A DNA stretch of 64,000 bases from Rhizophagus irregularis (taxonomy: Eukaryota; Glomeromycota; Glomeromycetes; Glomerales; Glomeraceae), in the NCBI RefSeq assembly GCF_026210795.1, contig NC_089449.1, positions 2,418,001 through 2,482,000 of the forward strand, in the 5' to 3' direction. The notes beneath the pieces are model-generated. The model saw nothing but the letters and a program-made list of their open reading frames with translations. It was not told the DNA's origin and did not search any database. Each line of letters starts with the position of its first letter. The stretch's first letter is position 1. Position numbers and translations under genes: made by a program. Shown one piece after another: positions 36,966 through 47,823 of this stretch.

Positions 36966-37947
36966 CAAAATTTTCAAAATGAATTTTTTCTTAATTAATA
37001 ATTTTTTGATTTTTTTTTTTAATAATAATTTACTCCATTATACTAATAGGAAATTTACAGTAACTTTTAAATATTTATTAATATTAAAAATAAATATTAT
37101 TATATCTTCAAAAATTTAGATTATACGTGTAAATCATTTAATTTTATAGTAATTCTAATTATGTTAGCTTTCATTCAGAAAGTGGATTAATTAAATAGAT
37201 GGTATAATGTAATTAAAGAACTTGTATTTTATAAATTTTTTGTATTAGCTGTAGATTTTTTTTTTACGATATGTAATTAATTTTTATTGGTTTATTAAAA
37301 TTAATTATCACGTGCGATCATAAATTTTTATTGGTAATCTGTTTATCACTGTGTTTATCATCATGTGAAATCTGACCAATAAACGGATTTTTAACTATGC
37401 TGTCGTACGATATGAAATTACGTAACTTTTTTAATAAATACCCCCGAATCGATCTTCATGTTTCTATAATCATTTTTCTTTTTCTTGAGTCATTTGATTA
37501 ATTTAATTAATTTACAACCTAATGAGTAACTGTATTAATCATTTTTTCATGTGCTTTTTTCGACTAACTTAATAATTAATGAGTGAGATTATTTGATTTA
37601 TTCATGCTTGCAATTGTTAAATACTAAATCAAATACAATTTGTTATGATAAGTTATTATCGTCTCATTATGATAATCAAATGCAGTTTATCATGATAGGT
37701 TTGAATATAATAAGAATTATTATTATTATTTGCTGTATTACGTACGTCACTACAAGAGTCTATAGTCAGAAAGGTTTATAATGATACACCTTCAATAAGC
37801 CGATTTTGATCAAATCTTTTTGATGAGTATAAAATTGATCAATTTTTTTGATTTCAAAACAAGTCTTCTTTTTCTTTTATTGGAACAAAATTTCTTCCTT
37901 TTTATCTCCCAAGAAACTCTCTCGAACTTCTTTTATATTCGTTTCTA
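36966..37947. other. Intergenic region upstream of the P-loop ATPase gene
   Basis: AT-rich sequence without a supported gene. A short frame at 37593-37781 has no motif. It presumably contains the ATPase promoter. Confidence 0.45.
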
Positions 37948-39526
37948 ATGTCTTCCTTCATTAATAATCGAGTACGATGCAAAAAATATATACTTATATC
38001 TACATTTATATTCATGTTTCTGATGTTGCATCTTTTTTTTTATTTTTATTTCTGGAAATCATTTACAATCTCTTCACCTCCCCTCCGCATCTCCAAAACG
38101 TCTATTTGGTCTATTATTCTTTCCAATGGGGTGGCCTTTGTGGTATCAATTCTTCTCTTTTTTGTATCAGGAGATGTCATATTCGCTTGGATTCGTAGCT
38201 TGTATAATGAGAATCTTTTAAACAAAACCGTGGAAAAGGGCACTCAACCTAAAATTGATATCTCAGATGATGAATTCGTTTCTCGACCTCAAGTTATAGA
38301 ACGGTTTAAAAAAATTCTTCAACCACATAAAAATCATTCGTATTATCATTTGATCTGTGGTGAACACGGGACAGGAAAAACTACATTAGCCAGGATCGCT
38401 TCAAGTGAGGTTGGGTGTGGCGTTATATATGTTGATATCCCCGCGGATTTAAGTGGATTAGATGAGGCTTTTGGGAAAGCAATTAATTTCGCATCTGAGA
38501 AAATTTCTATTACTGGACAATGGTTGCGTAAAATCAAATCGGATGGTAAGTTTCCATCATTACTTTATTGTTAATAATAACCATTTTGATTCCTATTTTC
38601 TTTGTAATAGATACACCTAAGCTTTCTGAATGTGCAAAAGCTTTGAAAACCTTCAGACACGCTAGCGAAGTGTACAAAGCCAAGTAAAATAAGCCAATGG
38701 TTATTGTTTACGACAATGTTAGTCACTTGGTTCATAAAAATCCAGAAATCCTGGACATTCTCCAAGATGACGCGAAACACAGTGCTGATGATCGAAAATA
38801 CATCGCTGTATTTGTCTGCAGCGAAGGGAGTGTACCTCAGAGGATGGAATGTAAGTATGACATGATTTTTTTGTGTTCTTGAAAAAATGGTATTTACAGA
38901 TTATAATTCTTATTTTAGCCCGCAGTGCCTGGTCGCGTGCAAAAACACCTGTAATGGAAATTGGCGACCTTAGCGAGGAAGAATCGATGGAATATTTGAT
39001 TAAAAAGCGCAAGATCAAGGAAGTATATGCGAAAAAATTATTTGATTTAGTTGGGGGTCGTATCATAGAGCAAAAAATTGTGGCGGATGACTTTTTGGCT
39101 GGGCAAAAATTCGAAAGTAGGAATTAGTTTCATCATTTTACAAATTCAAGTTTACATAATTTTGTTCTGGATCAATTGCTTAATAACTTCTTCTGCCCTT
39201 TTTCTGCAGTCATTAAACAACAAGTTTTAGATAAAGTTGAGAAGAAATTTAAATCTGCACAACTCCTTCCAAATGATCAATATTACGAATTAGGAAAAAG
39301 TCTTATAAGTGATTTGTTGAAGTCCAATGAGCTCAGCTTTTTAGAATTTAAGAATTATTTTGATAGGGCTGAGAAATTAAATGAAGTGTTGGACAGCAAT
39401 ATATTTTCATATCATCCTGAAAAGAATATTGTGACCTTCCAATCTCAATCAGTAAAAAGTTATATTCAAGAAAAAGCTAATATATTCCACATTTATGAAA
39501 ATTTTAAAATTATAGAAATTGATTAG
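37948..39526 (+). pseudogene. Membrane-anchored P-loop ATPase, interrupted by one stop codon
   Basis: Exons 37948-38545, 38611-38850, 38919-39116 and 39210-39526 join in consistent phase to 451 codons. One in-frame TAA lies at 38685-38687, between KAK and NKPMVIVYDNV. The N-terminus has two hydrophobic segments (about residues 13-36 and 54-80), suggesting membrane anchoring. A Walker A motif GEHGTGKTT begins at about residue 138, and MVIVYDN looks like Walker B. The later part (SAWSRAKTP, IGDLSEEES, LVGGRI) resembles the sensor and lid regions of AAA/STAND-type ATPases. The specific role is unknown. Because the remainder is fully open and well spliced, the stop may be recent, an assembly error, or skipped by unseen splicing. 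Confidence 0.7.
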
Positions 39527-39854
39527 AAATTTTCAAAATGGCATATTTATAATGTAACTAATGCATAATACAAATTCAAATTATGTATATTAGTATAGAA
39601 AAAATTGTCATGTATTACAAGAAAAGTCCTGAGCTTTGCATTTATCTTTTATTTCTATATTAATAAAATAACAATGAATTCACATCATGTATAAAATACT
39701 ATCTATCATTTGAACTTAAAGTATCAGTATATCAAATTTTACTGTATAATATTTTTTGCAATAAATCTATAATTTTTCATTTAAAATAATATTAGTGAAA
39801 GTATAGTAATAACATCAATTATGCGATGCTAGGAAACGATGTGGATTATCCGTT
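39527..39854. other. Short spacer
   Basis: AT-rich 3' region between two convergent coding segments; nothing recognised. Confidence 0.4.
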
Positions 39855-40222
39855 TTATTTAAAAATTTCACGAACATATCCCGCCAGCTCTAGATCCGTG
39901 TTTACGTTGTCATTTTTGTCTGTACGCTTTATTTCACCCACAACGTGAATATCGCTCCAACGTACTACAGGTTTCCCTTCTTTTCGTTGGACATTGCTAC
40001 AATCGACTAAAACGATATCTGGTTTACGAGCCACTGCGCATATTCGATTTTGTATCAGACAGCAGTTAGCGTGAACTACCGCAGTCCTTGCAAATTTACC
40101 AGAAGTTCTATTACACTGTTGAATCACAAAGTTTACCAAGTTGAGAACAGGTTGATAAAACTAGGTTTCCAATGATCCATCTTTAGGCCATCCTATCCAT
40201 TCATTATTCCATTTCTCTTCTT
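39855..40222 (-). pseudogene. Truncated FunK1-like (fungal-type kinase) N-terminal fragment
   Basis: The minus strand encodes a piece with RICAVARKPDIVLVD, WSDIHVVGEIKRTD and LELAGYVREIFK. This resembles the region before the catalytic domain of fungal FunK1-type kinases, where a W..v.vvgE.K and LA.YaREiF pattern is usual. The frame ends in a stop right after REIFK, and the catalytic domain is missing. Upstream the frame continues through NEWIGWPKDGS but is interrupted by TAG at 40161-40163. It stops matching at about 40222, exactly where the synthetase copy 3 leader begins. So the gene is cut at both ends. Family assignment is from memory of the motif pattern and is moderately sure. Confidence 0.6.
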
Positions 40223-40296
40223 GTTTTAATATTTAAATAAGTTTTAAATTCGCAATTTTTTTTAAAAAAAACCCCTATTATCATCCACATTCCACG
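40223..40296 (+). promoter_or_regulatory. Upstream leader of synthetase copy 3
   Basis: This stretch is nearly identical to 27374-27450 upstream of copy 2: TTTTAATATTTAAATAAG, a T-run, an A-run, and CCCCTATTATCATCCACATT before the start codon. It abuts the FunK1 fragment, so its left edge is a rearrangement breakpoint. Confidence 0.6.
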
Positions 40297-42128
40297 ATGA
40301 TTTTCAAATCAACAACGAACATTGATATTCCTGTGAAAGGAGTTTACCAAGCTTTGATAAATGAAGCGAATGAGGATGCAACATTTATCGACGGTATAAC
40401 TGGTGAAAAACTAACTCTTGATAAATTAAGTAGTGATTCCAAAAAATTGGCGGCTGGATTAATTGATAAAGCAGGATTTAATCGCGGAGATGTTTTAGCA
40501 ATATTTTCTCCAAATCAGGTATGAAAGTTTCATTAATTGTGAAATATATAATTGGTAAAGTGCTAAAAATATTTCGAATTATTTTTTAAGGTCGATTATC
40601 CAACTGTTATATTTGGTACGATTGCGGCAGGAGGAATAGTAACATTCGTTGATTCAAAGTATACAGTTGATGAAGTTGCTTATCAATTAAAAGATTCTGG
40701 AGCAAAATATATTGTTGTATTTCCATCACTTCTTTCAAAAGCGATTGAAGCAGCGGACGCAGTAAATATACCTAGATCAAATATATTTTTATTTGGTAAT
40801 GAAGAAATTGATGAAATTAAACTCTATTCATTCCTCAAATCTGAAAGAGAAGTAAATCCCATTGAATATTCACCAGAGGAAGCAAAATCGACTACAGCAT
40901 ATTTAAGTTATAGTTCTGGTACAACTGGAAAGAATAAAGGAGTTGAAACAACTCATTCTAATATTGTTACTAATTTAGCTCAAATTGGGTGTAATAACGA
41001 TGATGTTAATTCAAGTACTATTTTTATCGGCGTATTGCCTTTACATCATATATATTCAATAATTACGCTCATTCATTTAACCCTTCTTAAAGGAGCTTCA
41101 GTTGTCTTGATGCCAAATTTTGAATTTGATTTACCAACATTTTGTAAAACAATTCAAGATTATAAAGTCAATGTAATTCATTTTGTACCTTCGATCGCTA
41201 TGTCATTAGTTAAAGATCCAATTTCAAGAAAATATGACTTATCAAGTTTACGATCATGCATAAGTAGTGCTGCTCCTTTAAGTAAAGAATTATCCGATTC
41301 ATTCGCTAAAAGTTTGTACCAATTAGACAATCTTATGGTGCAACTGAATATTCTTTTACTCATTTTGTTAAATATGCTGAAAATATCCCCATTGAATCTA
41401 TTGGTAAACCTATTCCGAATGTTGAATGTAAAATTATTTCTGAAAAAGGAAAAGAACTTGGATACAAACAAGAGGGAGAACTTTGTGTTCGTGGTCCAAA
41501 CATCATGAAAGGTTATCTTAATAATAAAGAAGCAACCGATGCGTGCATTGATAACGAAGGATGGTTTCACACTGGTGATATAGCAAAAGTCGACGAATTT
41601 GGTGAGTGATTGAATTCTAAATAATATACTATATATATATTTTTTATTCAACAATATACTAATTATATTCTTTCGTAATAGGAAACTTTTATATTGTTGA
41701 TCGTTCCAAAGAATTGATTAAATATCAGGTAAATAAAAATATTTTGATTCTTTCGTTATTATGTTCACGCAAAACTTAATTTTCAAATTTCTCCGTAGGG
41801 TCATCAAGTTTCACCAACAGAATTAGAATCAATCTTAAATTCTCATCAATCAATTGATGATGCAGCTGTAATCGGAGTTTACGCCGAACAAGAAGCAACC
41901 GAATGTCCGGCCGCTTATATCTCGTTAAAACAAAACGTTCTTGAATCTGATCAATTAAAACAAGAAATTAAAAGATATGTTGAAAAACGTGTTCCTCCTT
42001 ATAAAAGATTGAGTGGTGGTATTTTATTTATTGATAAAATTCCTAAAAGTTCGTCTGGTAAAATTCTTAGAAAAGTATTAAGAAATAGAATTAAGAAGGA
42101 ACATCCTTTTTATAGAAAAAAATTTTAA
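40297..42128 (+). pseudogene. AMP-dependent synthetase, 4CL-like (copy 3), frameshifted
   Basis: Exons correspond to 40297-40518, 40591-41601, 41682-41728 and 41799-42128. Exon 2 is 1011 bases against 1012 in copies 1 and 2. One base is missing near 41308-41313, where the others read GCTAGAATGTTTGTA and this copy reads GCTAAAAGTTTGTA. The shift comes just before the SYGATE motif and removes the hinge and catalytic Lys. Downstream of the shift the original frame is still open and intact, including GWFHTGD and SSSGKILRK. The final residues read RKKF rather than RKQF. Sequence after the stop codon diverges from copies 1 and 2. This may be a young pseudogene or a base-call error. Confidence 0.85.
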
Positions 42129-42914
42129 TTAAGAAGAATATTGTTACTATCATAAGTTATTTTAAGTTATTTATAATGGTATACTGTATATCACTTTTAC
42201 GAAAGTTGATTCGTAATAATGTTATGTATACTAATACACAATTTTTTAATTATCATATAATAAATATTTTTTTTTTAATGTATTCAGTTTTATTATCTTA
42301 AATAATTTGTTGACTCCAAACATATCATATGTTATTTTGCGACTACACCGTAAATCATGATATTTCACGAGTATATTTTTGATGTTATTCAAAGACAATT
42401 TTTATAAACCAAATTAAACATTTTTGGATCTAGAAATTTGATGATGCTGCAATTTAATCGACCAATAAAAATTCCATTTATTTTACGCATCACACTAAGA
42501 ACATCCAAAGGACCTACAATGTAATTTTTTATTCAAAAAAAGGGATGAAATGTATTATATCGCTTATGTCGTGAAAAAATGAAATTATGAAAATTGACAA
42601 TATTTATTTTTAATAATTATAATTTTTGTACGAAATTCCGTTAAATATAGGTTCAATTTTTCACGAGAACATCTATTTATTTAATAAAATGAAACAAAAA
42701 AACGTACTTTCTGTTAAATCGAAATACATAATATGCATCAATAAAAGTAATGCCCAACAGTATAAAAATGTTTGTTATAAATAAATGATGAATGATTAGT
42801 TTAAAAAGTCAAAAATCATTATTGTTATTTTATAAAAACAAATTATAAATAATAAAAAAAGATTCGAATTTTTTTTGTCTAAAAATAAATAAATAAATAA
42901 AAATAAAAAAAAAG
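42129..42914. other. Spacer between synthetase copy 3 and protease gene
   Basis: AT-rich, with no gene recognised. The two flanking genes converge, so only 3' regions are expected here. Sequence just after the synthetase stop is weakly similar to the 3' regions of copies 1 and 2. Confidence 0.45.
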
Positions 42915-45900
42915 CTATTCTTCTATAAATTTCCATCCTGATAATGCTTCTTCATCTTCAATCAATTGACAAATACCCCAATAATGTAGGTCTAATTTCA
43001 TAGTTACAACTTTGGTAACATTTGTATCACTAACAGTTTTAATCCGCACATATCCATCATTATCTTCAGGTTTTTCTTTAATTTCTTTTCCATGCGCACG
43101 TATTGCTTTTAAAAACGAATCTAAGTCACTCACTTTTCTTTCTTGTATTTCGGTAATCCAAACTCCCGTGCTTAATTTTAATGCTGGTGATCCATGAAAT
43201 CTACATGATATGTACACACCCGTTGGTACGTTTTTAATTTGTTCCAATGCTGCTTTATATGGTTCTTGTATAATTGCACCTGACCATCCTATGATCCATG
43301 TTACCTCTTTTTCACGGTATGGCGTCGTTGCTACTTTAATATTTATTTCTTTTCCACCACGTAATATTAACTATATATTAAATAAATTAATATTATTAAT
43401 TATCTAAGTATATATATATATATTATTTAAATAAATTAAAAAATACTTGCCATATCAACTTCTTCTGAATAATGAAAAGCCGTAGGCAATTCAGAAACTT
43501 TTGTTATCATATTACCGTTTATCGTCAAAACGATGTCGCCTACTTTTAACAATTTTCCTGAAGGACTTGTTGAATCAAGTATATTTAATACACGTAACAA
43601 ATTGTTTTTTGAATTTGATATAGATTCAACTTTTCTAACCCATTCATCCGATAATCCATAATATTTTGCTTTTGACATTTTTATTATCCAAAATTCAACA
43701 TCAAGACCATATAATTTTGGAAGTTCGCCAAGTTTAAGCGAGTTTAAAGTTGGTTTTACTAAAGATATTGAAAAACCTCTCTTAAATGAAATGTTGTTAT
43801 GCTTATCATTTTGTGAAGAATAAGTTAACCATAACCCTTGCACTTTTCCATCAATATCACATAATACGCCACCTAGATGAAAAAACTAGTTAATAAACAT
43901 ACGAACATCATAGATACAGTATTAGAAAACTTAAAATTACCTAGTGATTCTACATGTTCGTCCAATCTAATTTCCTCAACATTTACAGCTCTCCACCTTG
44001 AAGGGTAGCATTTCGCCGTTTCAATATTTGCAATACGTTTCACAGTAGTTTTCTTCATCGCGGGCGAATTATCTGCACAAATTCCTACTAAATAAACAGA
44101 ATCACCTTGCACTAACTCCTTATCGCTCAATTCAATTTCTTTGATAGGAGTATTTCCCAACAATGTTTTATCATATGTGAGAACAGCATAATTATATATT
44201 GGATGAAGATAAGTTAATTTTCCAGGTATAATAATACTATTAGCAAACGTGATAAAAATATCACCAACGCTTGTTGGTACTGTATATCTATCACATATAA
44301 TTAAAGGTGGCTCGGTGGATACTATCACTCCTGCACCACAAGACTAATGAATAATATGATTAAAAGTTAATAGATAAAATTTGAATAAAGTACAAAAAAT
44401 AAGTAAACTAATTACATGTCCATTTCTAATTCCGTTAACATTATATGGTAAACGAAAACTAATGGTAACAAATGAAGGCCAGATTTTTCCTGCAGGTTGT
44501 AATGATTCATCCAAATTTTGAATTTGTGCTGTTTCAGGTTTATATGAATAAATAGATGGAGGAGGAGGCATTTCCTCATAATTCCATAATCCGGTAGTGT
44601 CTTTAAAATTTAACAAGTTAATGATTTTTATATGAAAAAAAAGCTAAAAGAGCGTAAATATAAATAAATACTGAAAACTTACCATCGCGAACAGCTATTT
44701 TAAATTTATGCCAATGTCTATCCACATGCATAATTGACATTCTTTCTTTATTGGTGTTGGATAAATTATAAAAATTTATTGGTACTCTAGCATCATCTGG
44801 TAAAGTTTTCATAGCCTCAATAAATGCATCCAAGTTTGGTGTAGGGATATTATTAACACTAGTAATAATACTCATGCGCGAAGCTGACGCGCTACTAAAC
44901 ATATAACCACTTTCAGCTATATATGGGCCTCCAACAGACCATGAATAAGAATACGCGAGCTGATACGATAACTCATTAATTATACTACCACCAATTTCAA
45001 CGAAACGATTTGGTGTTATAGAATGAAGATCTTGAATTTTTAACTTAACATCTATCTGTTCTTTTCCACGCCATATTGTTAATTCAATATCTTCTCCAAC
45101 TGAATCATCAATTATTGAAAATAATTGTGTGAAATTGGCAATCATATTTTTATTTGCACAAATAACTATATCACCGGGTATAAGTAGACCATCTGCCGGA
45201 CCTTTTGGTAAAACAATACGAACAACTAATAATCCAGTTTCTTCAGGAAATTTTTCACGAATTTCTTTTTCAATACTTGATTTAAGACCCAAATGTCGGA
45301 GTTCATCGTAAGGTTTGTATTCAAACTCTGTCTGAAGAGTTCCGCGGGGAACTTCTTTTCCTTCTTGAATATATTTAAGAGCTCTTGTTACTCTATTCAA
45401 AGGAAGATAAAAGCTAGATGTTGCTTTTCTTGCAGACCCTGCATTGAGAGCAACTGCATTACCCTCAATGTCAAGCACTGGACTACCTGACGATCCACCA
45501 CTAGTTCCGGACGCTGCTTGTAAATAAAAGGTGTTAAAATCATTATAATTTCCAGTACCATACATTGGAGCTCTTATTATTAAATGTAATTAAAGTTAAA
45601 ATAATTAGTGTAAAAGTTATAAATTTCTAATAATAAAAATAAATTCGTACCTTCTATCAAGTCTTGCTAAAGTACCAGATAAAATTGATAAAGTTTCACA
45701 ATTATCGTTTCCAACAACTTTTATTTCTATTCCAATTTTTGCCTTTTCTGGACAAAGAGGAATCTCTACTAGGTCCATGAACTTAATCTTGGATGGATCA
45801 AATTTAAAAAATCCAAAATCATGAATTGGATCACGATATATTGGTTTTAATTCTACTTCTTCATAATTCCTAAATATAGCTTGAGCCACAATAGGCGATG

Positions 45901-46237
45901 GCGAAACAACATGACGATTTGATAAAATAATTCCCCTCTCTTTATCAACAATGAATCCCGTGGCATTACTTTCACCTAAAAATCAATAACAAATAAGTTT
46001 CCCAAACTCTGGCGTATTTAGTGTCATGTAGGACTTACCAGATTTTGAGGTATCAAAACTCCTCACACGATTTGCTTTTATGGATACAATAGCTTTTATA
46101 GCTTTTTCTAAAATAGGCTCCCAAGATTTCGTCATTTGTGCTGATAAAGAGTTGGATCCTAGATGATCACTCGTTATTCGTTCATTATAATTCAATTGTT
46201 CGGCCGCAGCTTGAGGATCTTCATTTTCGTCAATCAT
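42915..46237 (-). CDS. Nma111-like HtrA-family serine protease with PDZ domains (copy A)
   Basis: Seven exons on the minus strand are 46237-46039, 45975-45651, 45572-44683, 44600-44416, 44343-43941, 43872-43451 and 43370-42915, giving 959 residues, close to yeast Nma111. The first protease domain has His88 in SNRHVV, Asp119 in PIHDFGFF and Ser203 in GGSSGSPV, a complete triad. PDZ regions follow, at [14 protein letters not shown]...PGDIV, and at [17 protein letters not shown] near the end. A second protease-like domain (GAGVIVS...) lacks the catalytic residues, as in Nma111. The family acts in nuclear protein quality control and apoptosis-like death. The last intron begins GC rather than GT. 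The start is the Met beginning MIDENEDP, aligned with the neighbouring copy. It is one of a tandem pair. Confidence 0.92.
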
Positions 46238-47823
46238 TTTGCGGAAGAGCAGAGCGCCCCAGTAAGGAGTATTTAAATAGTTAATTACTGCAGTTGTACT
46301 GTTGTACAAATAAATCTAGATTTTGCGAAAGTACCTTACCTGTGGCATCATCTGACCTCATCTATTATGCGCAAGTACCCGTTGCACAGGTCAAGAACGA
46401 CACATTAGTACTATCCTTAAAAGCATATAACTTAACTATATAAATAAAAAGACACAACGCCAAACAACGTGCTTGGGTCTTGCCGTCTCGGGAATAAAAG
46501 GAATAAAAAAAAAAAATTTTTTCTCGATGTGGTTAGTCTGAGAATTTTCGAGTTTACAGTAAATGTCACGTGATATAAATGTTCTGCGCGTTGGGCATGT
46601 AAATAAAAATATGAAGTTATCTGTTTATATATAAAAAATATATTTTTTTTATAATAATGACAATATAAAAAATTTTAATATCACAAATGCAATATATACA
46701 AATTAATATAATGACGATAATATCAATAATGTAATAATGATAATGCAAATGATTTTAATTTAGCAAAGGATAATACGACATGATTTTGACTACCCATTAT
46801 GTATATATTTCATGTTCAATTAGATGTGCAGCTTTAACGATTCTGCATTTTGAGAAAAAAAGCATATAAAGATTAAGGATACGATTTTATTAACAAAGTT
46901 ACGCGAGGCCATTTCTTGCATTAATAATAAAATTCCTAAAAAAAATCAGACTTCAAGATAGACAAACTACTTAAAGTTCAAATTGTAAAATAGTAACTTA
47001 CTAGTTAACGTAAAAAAAAGGCTTCATAATTTTGTAAATATGGTTTGGAGAAACTAATAAGTGTCAAAATATTTGAGAAAGTTGTTCGATCTGTGCATCC
47101 AAAAAAAAAAAATGGGTCATTTTTTATTATGAAAATTTCGTTAATCAAATTTAAACTCTAAAAATATTAACTACCGTAGTATGTAAAATATTAGGTAACT
47201 TGATATACTTTTGATTTACATAGTTGACCGCGCACCCTAGCGTTACGGGTAGTTCACATATATAAGGAAGCAGAAAAGTTACATAAAACAAATAAACTTA
47301 TAAACTTATGTAATAATTAATATACTTTTTTGTAGGTATATAAATTCAGGGCAAGTTTCAACTTGAGATGTAAAATTCTTGATTTATCAAAGTTGTCGAA
47401 AATCGAAATTTTCAAAATTTCTTATTATTGGGATTGAAATATCGAAGTTATTGTATATTTATATTCTATGATTGTTTAATTTAATATGAAGAAGATTATG
47501 ATTTTACGATCATATGAAGTTATCATACATACAACAGTAATAAAAAATACAAAAATATAAAATAAATAATAATTTTTTTCTAGAAAAATAAAAAAATATC
47601 TAATAAATAAATTAGGAAAACGGAAACTGTTAAAGTCCGTCGCAACCGAAGGGCTGAAGTAAACACATTTCAAGAATCAAAAAGGAAATAACATGATGCC
47701 GAGAGATTTTTCAAAAAGAAACGGTGGTAATTTTCGTGAAAGGATGTTTTGCAGGAGATAAACAAAATTTGTAGTTTCGTCTTCGGACCTCCGCATTGCC
47801 CCGGACAATAAATACAAAAATTA
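46238..47823. other. Spacer between the two protease genes
   Basis: AT-rich, about 1.6 kb, with no supported gene. It holds the promoter of copy A at the left and the 3' region of copy B at the right. A 65-codon minus-strand frame at 47476-47673 has no motif. Confidence 0.45.
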
